Shown here piece after piece: positions 54,853-64,000 of a stretch of 64,000 nt of DNA; positions within the stretch are counted from its first letter, which is position 1, and the number at the start of each line of letters is the position of its first letter. The notes beneath the pieces were generated by a model that ran no database searches, had not been told where the DNA came from, and was given only the letters and a program-made list of their open reading frames with translations. The position numbers were made by a program, and so were the translations under genes. Source of the stretch: Adiantum capillus-veneris (taxonomy: Eukaryota; Streptophyta; Polypodiopsida; Polypodiales; Pteridaceae); the NCBI GenBank assembly GCA_014529385.2, contig CM043969.1, forward strand, positions 73,824,676 through 73,888,675. The letters run 5' to 3'.

Positions 54853-56317
54853 CTATACACATGTCACACCTATCACGTGGGTTGGTTAGATGTTCTACAA
54901 TCCACAACAGGTGCTACTTGTGTAGAGGATCAACAACAAAGACTTTGTGAGGTCATCCATAGGGTTATTGAGCTAGAGAGACAGAACAAGGGGGTCCACA
55001 TGTCTTCAACGGGTCTCATGAGATTCTTGGATACAGGGAAGGCTAAACAACCAACCTTACCGCAAATGGAGACTCCCTCGGTAAGTCCGATGGATCCCCC
55101 ATATGTTGTTTCACCAAGGGTCTCAGTGCAATCTGAGCCCACAAGTGATAGCTTTACCTTTCCAAGTCTAGCTCATCATCCCCTTGATGACACCATGGCT
55201 ACCATGCCTACCCCAATGATGGGCATGCCAAGAAACGTGCCATGGATCTCATTTGTTAGTAAAGAACCACTACATGGTAGCTCAATGCCTGCAACAGTAC
55301 CTACAACTGTGTACCAATCGTATACACCTATGGGTCCTCCTACTCATGTAGCTCCTACCCCTCCCATTGTTTCAACAACCTATGCTCCACAACCACAACA
55401 GCCGAGCTCTTATTTCAATGGGTCCATACCGGCTAGCATTAACATGTCACATCCAACGTCTGATATACCTAGGGCCACACATATGAACTTTGGGCCACCA
55501 CATGGCACAACACCGTAGCAAACTTGGAACCCAAGGTCTTCCTATGCGCCAAGAAAAATGCCAATACCTACTCTATATGTAGTCTTTGGAGCACCTTCAC
55601 CTATGGTGCCTGCTCACTTAGGTGACTTGGCAACATTTGCTCAAGCTATCGGTCGATCTATTGCTGAGAATATGTGTAACATGCTTGATAGAGAGCCTAG
55701 CAGTCACCACCAATGCAATCCAATTGGAGGATAATTTAATGATTCGAGGAGAAAGAGTGTCTGTTGAGCCTAAATCTACTAGCTCGCAAGCATCGAGGCA
55801 TCGGCCAATGACCCTAAATCCTATTGCTAAGGAACCAAAGATATTTGAGATGACTTTAGCAGATCTCACCAAGGCCATTCAAGAGAGTCTTAGAGACAAT
55901 CGTGTTCCACAAAACAATCATATGTATCCAAGAAGGAAGCAACAATGGTGCTCAGTTTTCTATGGTTCGCATAGTACCAGTGAATGCTCTACTTTTAGAG
56001 TAAAATTTAATGGGAATTGCAATGCTTGTGGGAGGTATGGTCATCAAGCTAAGGATTGCATAATATATAAGCATGCAATGGCCAAGAGACCAACCTTAGC
56101 ATGGATGGACACACCTCGAGTGCCTGCATTGATGTTGGCCCCACCTCTTGAACAAACGTCACAACACATGGTCCCTAGGGCCCAAAATTTTGTTCAAACA
56201 ACACCCTTTCCACCTCCATTGCTAGGACCGCAACCACCACATCCGAGAATCACTTATGTGAATCAAGTGGGTTGTGAGTCATCTATTGCTTTTTGGAAGG
56301 CTGTGAGGAAGATATAG
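54853..56317 (+). pseudogene. gag: Gag of element C, continued: Pro/Thr/Met-rich region and first zinc knuckles
   Basis: The frame 54877-55518 is Pro-, Thr- and Met-rich (for example PPIVSTTYAPQPQQPSSYF) and ends at TAG 55516 where Gln would fit. After a shift near 55700 the frame 55730-56317 has LTKAIQESLRDNRVP and two Cys/His boxes: WCSVFYGSHSTSEC and CNACGRYGHQAKDC, the second a perfect C-x2-C-x4-H-x4-C. Such boxes bind the element RNA. Confidence 0.75.
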
Positions 56318-56370
56318 ACCCTAATATTGCCTATGGGATTGATGCACTTGAAGAAAGTCCACAATAGTAC

Positions 56371-56680
56371 ATGGAGGACTATTGGGGACAAGTCAAACTT
56401 GTCTATCAAGTAGCTGCTCTCGCAGCAAGAGGCCAAAATATCAATTACACTGCCAAAAGACCACCTCTTCAATGCTATGAGTGTGGAGGTCCACATCATG
56501 TAGCCAAGTGTCCTATTAGGCTACAAAAGAATGCTACACTAATGGAAACCAATCAAGCGAGCACGTCTACAATGCAGATACTCATGTGTAATTGATGTGG
56601 CATAGATCATTTGATTGCCCAATGTTCCAATAATCCAAATGCACCAAAAATCACGCCATTAAACTTAATTTAGGTTACCA
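56371..56680 (+). pseudogene. gag: Gag of element C, last two zinc knuckles
   Basis: CYECGGPHHVAKC (about 56473-56511) is followed, after a linker, by MCN-stop-CGIDHLIAQC (56584-56626). In the latter a TGA at 56593 stands between the first two cysteines; Arg (CGA) would restore the box. The last knuckle resembles the one at position 17-58, linking elements C and the one at 1-5 kb. Confidence 0.75.
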
Positions 56681-56823
56681 AGGAGCCATCACAAAGTACA
56701 CCTACGATACCAGTAAATGTACTCACATGATCGATGCTCCAAAAACAAAATTGTATTCTTGAATAAAGAGACACCGCATCAATTGCCCAATCTTAAAAAA
56801 AGAAGAAAACACGAAGGAAGAGA

Positions 56824-58246
56824 TTGCAAAAAGCAGCAAATGCAGACCCCAATTCAAAGACCAACACAGGGACTGGTGACGACCCCGTATATATGAACGA
56901 TGCTGAGGAGGATTCTGATTCAGATGAATCCAAGGAGACTAAAATGACCATTAGAAAAGAAACAAAGAACAAAGATTATCATGAGCCACAATGGCCACGA
57001 CCCAAGAAGAAGATAGGAACTTACCCAAACCCTACAGAGGAGATTGAGCGAGTCAAGCAATTAAGGAGTTTGGTAGAAGAGACCCAAAGGGATCTACATC
57101 CAGCACCTAGGCATATCCACATTACAGACACAATGTTCCGTGCGCAACAACAACCTCACAAAGTCCATAGACCCCTAGCCATACCTAGTGTCATCCAAGA
57201 AGAAAGTGACTTAAAGTCATGGGAAAGTGGGCGTACTCACTTCCTATTGGAAAGAATGTTTACAAAAGGACTACCTGACCCTATCAAAGAAATGGAGATC
57301 CCATATTTCCCACGTCAAGGGACTGAAGCCCGAAAGGTGCCATTAAACATTGCCAAATTGATGGATTTCATGGCTTCAGAAGTCAAAACCACCATCATGT
57401 CCAAACTATATGGAGACCCCGAGCTATCCTTAGCTCTTCGAGCTTTCCTCAATGGAGAACTGAAAGTCAGGCTACCACAATTTGCACATATGGATGGAGC
57501 TAGGGAGATGCCAATAGAGGAGGAACACTTAGATCCACAACTCAACCTAGATGAGAACTCTGTTGTAGAAAAACATGCTAACAAGTTGGGACAATACTTT
57601 GAGTGTGATGAATCCAATGTGACCATACCAATCACTACCAAGGGATTAACTATGAAGGGAATCCTTGATGGTGCTGGCATTGGGGTTAGCATTGTGACTA
57701 AAAATTGATGGGAAACTCTGGGAAGACCTCACCTTGGGACCAGAACCATAGTAGTAAAGATGGCCAATGGGTCTATTGTTAAACCTATTGGGATGCTAGA
57801 AGATCTCAAGATCAAGGTCTTTGGACACAAAATAAGAAATACCTTCATTGTTATGGATTTCTCCAATTGAGATCAAGGTCTTTGGACACAAAATAAGAAA
57901 TACCTTCATTGTTATGGATTTCTCCAAGCACACTATGACATCTGAGATGATCTTAGGATGTTCTTTCATGAGGGAAGCAAAAATGATGCATGACTGGTCT
58001 AAAAACCATGTCTACTTGCAATTCCAAGATTTTGTCATTCGAGCGGATCTTGTAACTGGTCGAGCACACCCTCTAGGAAATAGATTTGTAATTGATCATA
58101 GACCTGACACCACAGTTCACTCGGCCCCATTGCAATATTGTTACACATGTAAAATGGACACTAATGTTGGAAAAGATTCTCCTTATATGGATGTTCTACC
58201 TGGGATGACTGAGTCTGACAATGTGGATTGGTGGAATTGGAGCTGA
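56824..58246 (+). pseudogene. Pre-protease region and retropepsin of element C
   Basis: The frame 56824-57708 is acidic (DAEEDSDSDESKET) then contains a helical domain and ends ITTKGLTMKGILDGAGIGVSIV, the protease active-site loop with D-G-A in place of D-S/T-G. After a TGA (57706) and a shift comes EMILGCSFMREAKMMHDW. A 61-bp exact tandem duplication (57809-57869 and 57870-57930) lies inside the protease and changes the frame. No RT follows, so pol is deleted after the protease. Confidence 0.8.
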
Positions 58247-59940
58247 TCTCTTCAGATAATTAATTCCATGGAGTGTTATAATTTACAGCTACTGGTAAGT
58301 CGTCAATTCAGTCAGAGAAACTGGAATAAAAGGTGGAAAAATCGACTGAAATAGTTAACTGAACTGAAATAGTATACTGGAATGAGAAATAGACTGGATG
58401 ACTGGAAAAGCGTTTACAGTTTCAGATTCAGAATCGTAGTTTATGAATACCCAGTACAAGGTATAACATACTGAAGCTCAATTGACTACATTAGTTATGA
58501 TTACAAAGTGGAGTTATAGGCGAAGAGATTGTAGCTCAAGGACTTCTTATGAGGCTAAAACCAAGAGAACTAAGAAGTAAGAAGCCGAAAGACAACTAGC
58601 CCAATTACAAGGTAATGGATCCTATTTATAGCCTCTAGAAGTTACTGTAGTAACTACCGTGGTAATTACTCTTGTGTGATCAATCCACTGTCCGGCTTCC
58701 AAGAGATAGTTTTCGCCTGCTGGAGCTGTCTTTGCCTTCTACATCCTTCCCTCCTTTCTTGAATTTTGGTATAACTTCAAAATTTCTGAGAAATCCACCG
58801 CCTGATTCTAAAATGGTGTTGAAGAACCCGTCTGGGTTTTTGGTTGAGTGCCAAACCCTAAACCCTAAACCCATTTGTCTGTTTGGTGAGTTGGCCGATG
58901 TTCCTCTTGAGTCGGCCAATGTTCCTTCTGAGTTGGCTGATGTTTCTCATGATAGTACCACTCTGAAGCTACTAGACCTATTGGTATTGCTAGCTTTATG
59001 CCATATTTCATGCTTGTTGAGTGCTTGATACCCCTATAATTGTAATTCCAAAGGTGTCCAGCCAAAGAATTCCAGTGCCTCACGTTTAGATAAGAAGGCA
59101 CAAATGACTCAAAGGGGCTACAACTTCTGCACAGAACTAGAGCAAGCTAGCAGAGGGACAATGGTTGACTACCTACTTGATTAAGAGGCATTGTGGAAAA
59201 GATGCTAAAATCGTGGTGACATCTAGGAACAACAAACCTAACAAACTTGAAGGCATCTATTCAAGAAAATAAGGGCGTGACAAAAATTTTGATGGAGGAC
59301 ATTGACACCCTGGAAGTGCACATTGTTCTACTGCGGCAGCAAATCCCTATCCCTGCCGATGAAGAGATCGGGGAGGCTGAGGCCAAGCTAGGATCAAGTC
59401 ATCGCTTGTTATATGACAACACGGGGTTTTCAAACATATCCAGAATCTCCAAGCTGGTTTTTGAACATATCCAGAAGCTGCAAATTGAGGTTCAACAACA
59501 GGAGGTATTGTATTTTTGGATTATTGCATTGTGTATGACTATTGAAAGTGTTCCTTTTTCACACGGTCTGGTGATTTGGCATATTTGACTTCTTGACTAT
59601 ATTTGATGACATTTTTAGGTGTTTTTGGTACTCTCTTGAATTGTTTTGGTTCTTTCTCTAGCTATTTTTGTACTCTCGTTAACACTAGATGCTGTCAAGG
59701 TGCTTTCCTTGGTACTTTATGGTGCTTCTTTATTTCATTTGGTACTTTCTTGTTATTGAATTTTGAGTCTTATAAGGTATTGGTGGTTTTGTCTTGGGTG
59801 CTATGTTGGCACAATCCATGGTACTTTTGCTGCATTTTTGTTCATTTGGTAATCTTAAGGACTATTTTGAAATTGTTTTGGTACTTTCTAGAGCTGTTTT
59901 GATACTTTTTTAAACACTAGGTGCTTTGTTGGTACTTTCC
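58247..59940. other. Unassigned region with a small telomere-like tract
   Basis: No RT or integrase. CAAACCCTAAACCCTAAACC (58852-58872) is about 2.8 units of the plant telomere repeat on the CCCTAAA strand. A frame at 59247-59588 (DIDTLEVHIVLLRQQIPIP, LEIEVQQQ-like coiled-coil text) resembles nothing I can name. TGGTACTTT / GTGCT phrases repeat loosely at 59600-59940. Confidence 0.4.
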
Positions 59941-60403
59941 TTGACAATTTGTATCAGAGAAACTCTCCTCTAAAATGGGTTTCAAAGGCTGCAGTGGTCT
60001 CTGATCACACTTTCTTCCGTTGAGTGATTACTCCCTTGATCAAAGATGTTGTGGTTCCTATTCTGGTACAATCTTCCTGATCGCAGATTCATGAAGAATT
60101 GGTAACAAGAAAAATTTAAACCGAGTTACCTCATTATTGTGTTTGAATCTTCCGTTTGTTCTTGCTTGTTGCTGGGTAGTATCTTCTAGTACCTGCAACC
60201 TGTCAAAAATGTGCTTGATAAGCTGTAAGCTTATCAGCAGTAGCTGTTCTTGTTAGTTCTTGCTTTTGTTCGACAAAACTTAGCAACACTTCCCTACACA
60301 ACCTCAAAAATTTTGATCCAAATTCAATTTGGAAAGAAGCACCTGGTTGCTATGGCCTAGCTCCTTGTATGGTAAGTTTCTGTCTCTGTTCTGGCTCAGA
60401 GGT

Positions 60404-61469
60404 ACATGGATCGTGATCCATGTTGAGAAGACAATTGAACTTTTGCTGCTATCATCAATTTTAACATGATTAAGAGGTCTTCCAGTACCAATGTTTTTAA
60501 AAATGAATCTCAAGATTGGAGGCTAAGTTGATTTTGTCACTTGCATGAGCTTCTGTCAGTTCTGAGCTGTTGGAATGGTTTCTTGCTTCCAATTTCAACT
60601 CTGGAAGGACCACTAGACTCTCTATGATACACCCTCTAGCTATGGTACTAGTTTGGTGTCAATTTGTGTCAGTGGAACATGGATCGCGATCCATGTTCCT
60701 TTGTCTCAAAATACACTGAATTTTGTCAGCTTTAGGGTTTATGTCAATGCTTCCCCCCTTGATTTGATTTTTGCCACCTTTTGCCCTCTTTTTGAAATTT
60801 TCTGATAAGGGTCCTTGAGGATAAAGTGCTCCAATGTTACCAATTCACTGCTTGTCCTTTATCAGCTCAAATTTCCAAGAAAGTACATGGATCGCGATCC
60901 ATGTTTGGCAAGATTTTGGTCTAACACTTTGTGAGCTGATTACACAAGGTATGATGATGCTATTCCCCAAGTCTTTTTGGATTTGATCAGATTTTTCCAA
61001 GTGAGAAGCAAGGTTTGTGTCTGTTTTGCGGTTTTTTTGCAAACCACTCTTTTTCTGGTATTTTGACTAGCTTTTTTCACTTTTTGTCTATGGCTCCTTT
61101 TGGAAAAGTTGTTCAACTAGTATTCAGGAGTACTCTGGTCAAATCTTAATGTCAGATGTCTATGTGGAACATGGATCGCGATCCATGTTGGGAAGCACCT
61201 GGGCATGAAATTTGGTTCTGTGGATCCTTGCTTCTAGTTGGTCCCAATTCTCATCCCTTTTTGGATTTGGACAAATAAAAGTTCAGTTTTTCCTTGTTTT
61301 CCCTTTTTCCAAGGTTTTAGTCTGCTCACTCCAATCTTTTGATTTTTATGACCTTCTAGCCCTCTTTTTCTCACCAAACTCAAGGTGCTGATGCCTGAGA
61401 GCCTGTCCTAAGCAAAGGAAATAATTTTAGCACATTTTTCCAAAAAGGTACATGGATCGCGATCCATGT
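60404..61469. repeat. ~280-bp tandem units, each with the 20-bp palindrome (element A')
   Basis: ACATGGATCGCGATCCATGT lies at 60677-60696, 60885-60904, 61169-61188 and 61450-61469, all perfect, and with one change (CGTG) at 60404-60423. Spacings are 273, 208, 284 and 281 bp. A decayed version (ACATAAATCACGATCCATCA, 62303-62322) sits in the LTR, with its counterpart near 9758-9777 in the element A LTR. Confidence 0.93.
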
Positions 61470-61978
61470 TTGGCAAGATTTTTGACAGGTTTTTGCACAG
61501 TCTTTTCCAACAAGTGTTTTTATCCCCTTCTTGAAAGTTTTACTGGATTTGGTCCATTTTTGAAGCCCTGACCATCACTTCTTCAATTTTTTCGAGTTAT
61601 GGTCTTCAACACCAAAATAAGGTTTTTTGACAGTTTTTCCCTCGATCCTTTTGGCCACAAATGATGGTGTGATTTGTTTCCTAACTTACTCCTATAACTG
61701 AAATGAATATGCAAACATAACTGAACTCAACAGTATAGAAATAGCAACAATGTGTGTGGTGGAACAGCCCTTTCCAAGGATGTGAAAAATCAAAGAACAA
61801 AATACTATCTTGTACTTCACTCATAGTTTTCTTTGCTCTTTAGGAATAGCACTGGCTAGTCTCGGACTCCAGTCTCTATTAAGCACTAAACCTATGTCTA
61901 GCTGCTTCACTGTCTATGGGTAAGTGGGATGGTTATCAAAAGCTTGAACAATGAGTCACTCACCACCTAAGGATCGGT

Positions 61979-61996
61979 TTCCCCGCAGCGGCGCCA
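61979..61996 (-). other. Primer binding site of element A', tRNA-Asp type
   Basis: The minus strand reads TGGCGCCGCTGCGGGGAA, near the tRNA-Asp complement. It is preceded by ...GCTAACA, the LTR end. Confidence 0.8.
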
Positions 61997-61997
61997 A

Positions 61998-62593
61998 TGT
62001 TAGCTGGTCGCCGCGACGGACGTCTGCAGCATAGCTCTTTTGCACTAACATAATGTCAATATGCAAGGAAGCGACTCGGGGTGGGGCATCTCACCAAAGT
62101 GAACTCAAGGGCTACTCGTTCTACGACAAAAGCAAATCAACCACTTCCTAGTCAGACAATCAGTATGCGTCCAATCTCAACACTCAACATCATCACGCCT
62201 TTTCGGTATCCAAATGAATCCGGAATGTCACAAAACTTAAGGAGAGGTATCACAACACTTATGGACTCAATCCTAGCAAGTTCTGTCACCATCTGGGAAG
62301 GTACATAAATCACGATCCATCACAAAAAATGTGTAGAAAACTGAAACAGAAGTACTTGGAAAGATCTACCTTAAGCATAGAAACACTTATCCATGGTAAA
62401 AACATCAAAAACAACCATTTTAACTCCCAAATCAATGCATTTAGCTCACAAATGGTACGTCGCAAACCACAGCAAAATTGGAAATGATTACACTTAGATT
62501 GTAGAGCAAGAGACAAGGAACGCAATGTGCCGTCCGGCCTCTTACAAGGGGTAGACTAAGAGAGATAAAAAAGGGTATGGTCTAATCTCATCA
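61998..62593 (-). repeat. LTR of element A'
   Basis: On the minus strand it begins TGATGAGATTAGACC and ends GCTAACA. It aligns to 9540-10100. A 3' partner was not found. Confidence 0.65.
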
Positions 62594-62599
62594 TGATTG

Positions 62600-63330
62600 C
62601 AACTCATCTTAGGCTGAACTACAGGGTTTTTTCTATAAAAAATAGAGTGTCCACCAGGTTTGGTGTGCATGTGCCTGTATTGCGCCCGTATCCACCAAAC
62701 ATATATGTGAGAAGTTTCATGTGCATCGCTGCCATTACTACTCCATATTATCCCCGATGCAATGGAAAGAATAAAAGGTTTAATGGAGAACTCATAAGGA
62801 TGCTTACAAAGATGACAAGAAAAAATGTGAAGACTTGGGATTTAGAGCTACCTTGTGCTCTATGGGCTTACATGAGTACCATCAAATCAAGTATTGGTTT
62901 CTCTCCCTTCCATCTAGTTTTTGGTAGAGAGGCTTTACTTCCTGTTGAGGTGGAGATACCAGCTTTGAAGATGATGCAAAATCTTGAAGAAAATCCCACT
63001 GATCCGTTCAAGGAAAGGCTTCTATATTTTCAATGTGTACAATTGGATAGGTTGTTGGCTTTTGAGCATTATGAGCATGTCTCAAAGAACAATCAAGCAA
63101 AGGAAAATGAGAAGGTGAAGGACAAAGACATCAAGAAGGGTGACATGGTGCTTCGTTACAATAGTAAGCTTGATAGCACTTCTTAAAGAAGTTTCAAATC
63201 AAGTGGCAAGGTTCTTCTTAGTCTTAAACAGGTTTCCAAATGGCACAAATCAGCTTGTTGACTTGGATGGTATCCCACTTGGCTACAAGTTGAAGAAGTA
63301 TATTGCAAGGCTGATGACTGTAATTTGAGG
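62600..63330 (+). pseudogene. pol: Integrase C-terminal half of a Ty3-type element
   Basis: The frame 62593-63186 reads TPYYPRCNGKNKRFNGELI, the 'YYPQ-NGQ-E-N' helix of the catalytic core with its Glu position changed (KNKR where Gln-x-Glu is usual). Then come WALWAYMSTIKSSIGFSPF-like text and FGREALLPVEVEIPAL, and a chromodomain-free tail KKGDMVLRYNSK. After a stop at 63184 and a shift come FPNGTNQLVDLDGIPLGYKL and the end near 63328. The upstream core is missing; it starts 7 bp from the LTR of element A'. It could belong to the family of the 1-5 kb element. Confidence 0.88.
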
Positions 63331-63445
63331 ATGAGCCTTCTTTTGAATAATTTATTGATCATGTGGCTAAGGATGAAGACGAAGTGAAGACTCCCTCATG
63401 TGGTTTACAGGATCTCTTTTGTGTTGCTGATCATGAATGATCTAG
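63331..63445 (+). other. 3' untranslated stretch of the integrase-bearing element
   Basis: Short spacer between the end of pol and the polypurine tract. Confidence 0.4.
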
Positions 63446-63456
63446 TAGTTGGGGGT
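63446..63456 (+). other. Probable polypurine tract
   Basis: GTAGTTGGGGG, followed by TGTGGC, is a plausible PPT and LTR start just downstream of pol. Confidence 0.5.
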
Positions 63457-64000
63457 GTGGCAAACTATGTTGGGCGCATTTCTGGCACCTGTCTTTTGTA
63501 AATTTGTACATACGGACATGATGCCCCATATCAAAAGTGTGTGTGGGGATTTATTTTGTGGGGTTTTTAGCTTGCTTTAGCAAGCACATGTACATGCACT
63601 GCAAGTCTCTGGTCTAGTGATAGCTGTCAGGTTACTTTAAGTGCCGGTGAGTGAGTGTTTTGAAGGAGACTTGTATATAGCTTAAACTCATGTACAAACT
63701 TTAAAAAGTTCATAAAAACTCCAGAAAGTAGTAGGTTTGAGCTCGTTGTGCCTCCTTGATGGTTTCTGTTGCAGTTTTTGCCTAGCCTTGTCTACTCTGT
63801 GTGTAGTCATGTAGGAACAACTCTCTGTTCGTGTCAATTTTGCATGTAGTGAAGTGTAGATTCAATTTTTGCCATCTTTATATTTATCACCATTCATTTT
63901 TCCACATTTATCTCAAGCTTTAAGGTGCTCCAATTGGAGTTGTGCTCTTCAGGTTACGACTAGTTCTCTGCAGGGTTATGGCTATGGTGGCAGCCTAGTG
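63456..64000 (+). mobile_element. Start of a 3' LTR, running off the window
   Basis: It begins TGTGGCAAAC after the polypurine tract and contains no coding frame. Its end is beyond the window, so it cannot be verified by pairing. Confidence 0.45.

Larger units (their letters stand above)
59948..62593 (-). mobile_element. Element A', inverted relative of the 9.2-12.3 kb element
   Basis: On the minus strand: LTR (62593-61998), primer site (61996-61979), leader with palindrome array, and the gag start. The gag start shares TGTACCAGAATAGGAA, AATCACTCAAC, AGACCACTGCA and GAGGA(G/A)AGTTT with 12160-12290. It breaks off near 59948. Similarity to element A is patchy (my rough impression is 65-75 per cent), apart from the palindrome and some landmarks. 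The two copies face each other about 47.5 kb apart. Confidence 0.8.

Noticed and set aside
58672..59028. 118-codon plus-strand frame
   Set aside because: Contains the telomere-like tract and tandem 'GAGTTGGCCGATGTTCC' text; no domain.
62081..62308. 75-codon plus-strand frame
   Set aside because: It lies wholly within the LTR of A' and has no counterpart in A.

Overview
The window looks like a TE-rich nuclear segment of a land plant, most probably a homosporous fern. This is inference. The pentatricopeptide-repeat (PPR) motifs resemble the tandemly reiterated PLS-type PPR genes of ferns, the one host-like gene has short GT-AG introns, and LTR elements with tRNA-Asp-type primer sites dominate. 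I could not run a search to confirm the species. Almost nothing here is an intact host gene.

Layout. 1-5.0 kb: Ty3-type retroelement (gag zinc knuckle, protease, RT, RNase H, two integrase zinc modules), cut off inside integrase. 5.3-9.2 kb: satellite-like field with a 650-900 bp higher-order period. 9.2-13.9 kb: second Ty3-type element (LTR, primer site, leader with a ~285-bp palindrome-centred repeat, gag riddled with stops). 13.9-17.7 kb: a third LTR with primer site and non-coding leader, then a repeat shared with 50 kb. 18.8-19.6 kb: five-copy 159-bp tandem repeat. 20.3-27.3 kb: minus-strand gag interrupted by a 6.1-kb copia-type non-autonomous element. 27.3-30.3 kb: microsatellites and unassigned DNA. 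30.3-33.4 kb: decayed MULE-like transposase (minus strand, SWIM finger). 34.0-36.2 kb: rearranged PPR pseudogenes. 36.3-42 kb: long CT/GA microsatellites and a young 1.74-kb TRIM-like element inside a LINE-like remnant. 42.5-43.2 kb: unknown minus-strand reading frame. 44.1-48.2 kb: a ten-exon gene that splices cleanly and ends in an amino-methyltransferase-like domain of permuted (beta-class) motif order. 50-58.2 kb: fourth Ty3-type element whose gag is split by a head-to-head pair of 26S rRNA fragments. 60-62.6 kb: inverted copy of the 9.2-12.2 kb element. 62.6-64 kb: integrase C-terminus, polypurine tract and start of a 3' LTR.

Most interesting points: (1) the spliced methyltransferase-like gene; (2) a 20-bp palindrome kept at ~280-bp spacing in two diverged inverted element copies; (3) two Ty3 reading frames (together ~1600 codons) killed by 22 stop codons with no frameshift, every stop being one C-to-T step from CAA, CAG or CGA; (4) the 26S rDNA palindrome inside gag; (5) three copies of a small GC-capped foldback element.
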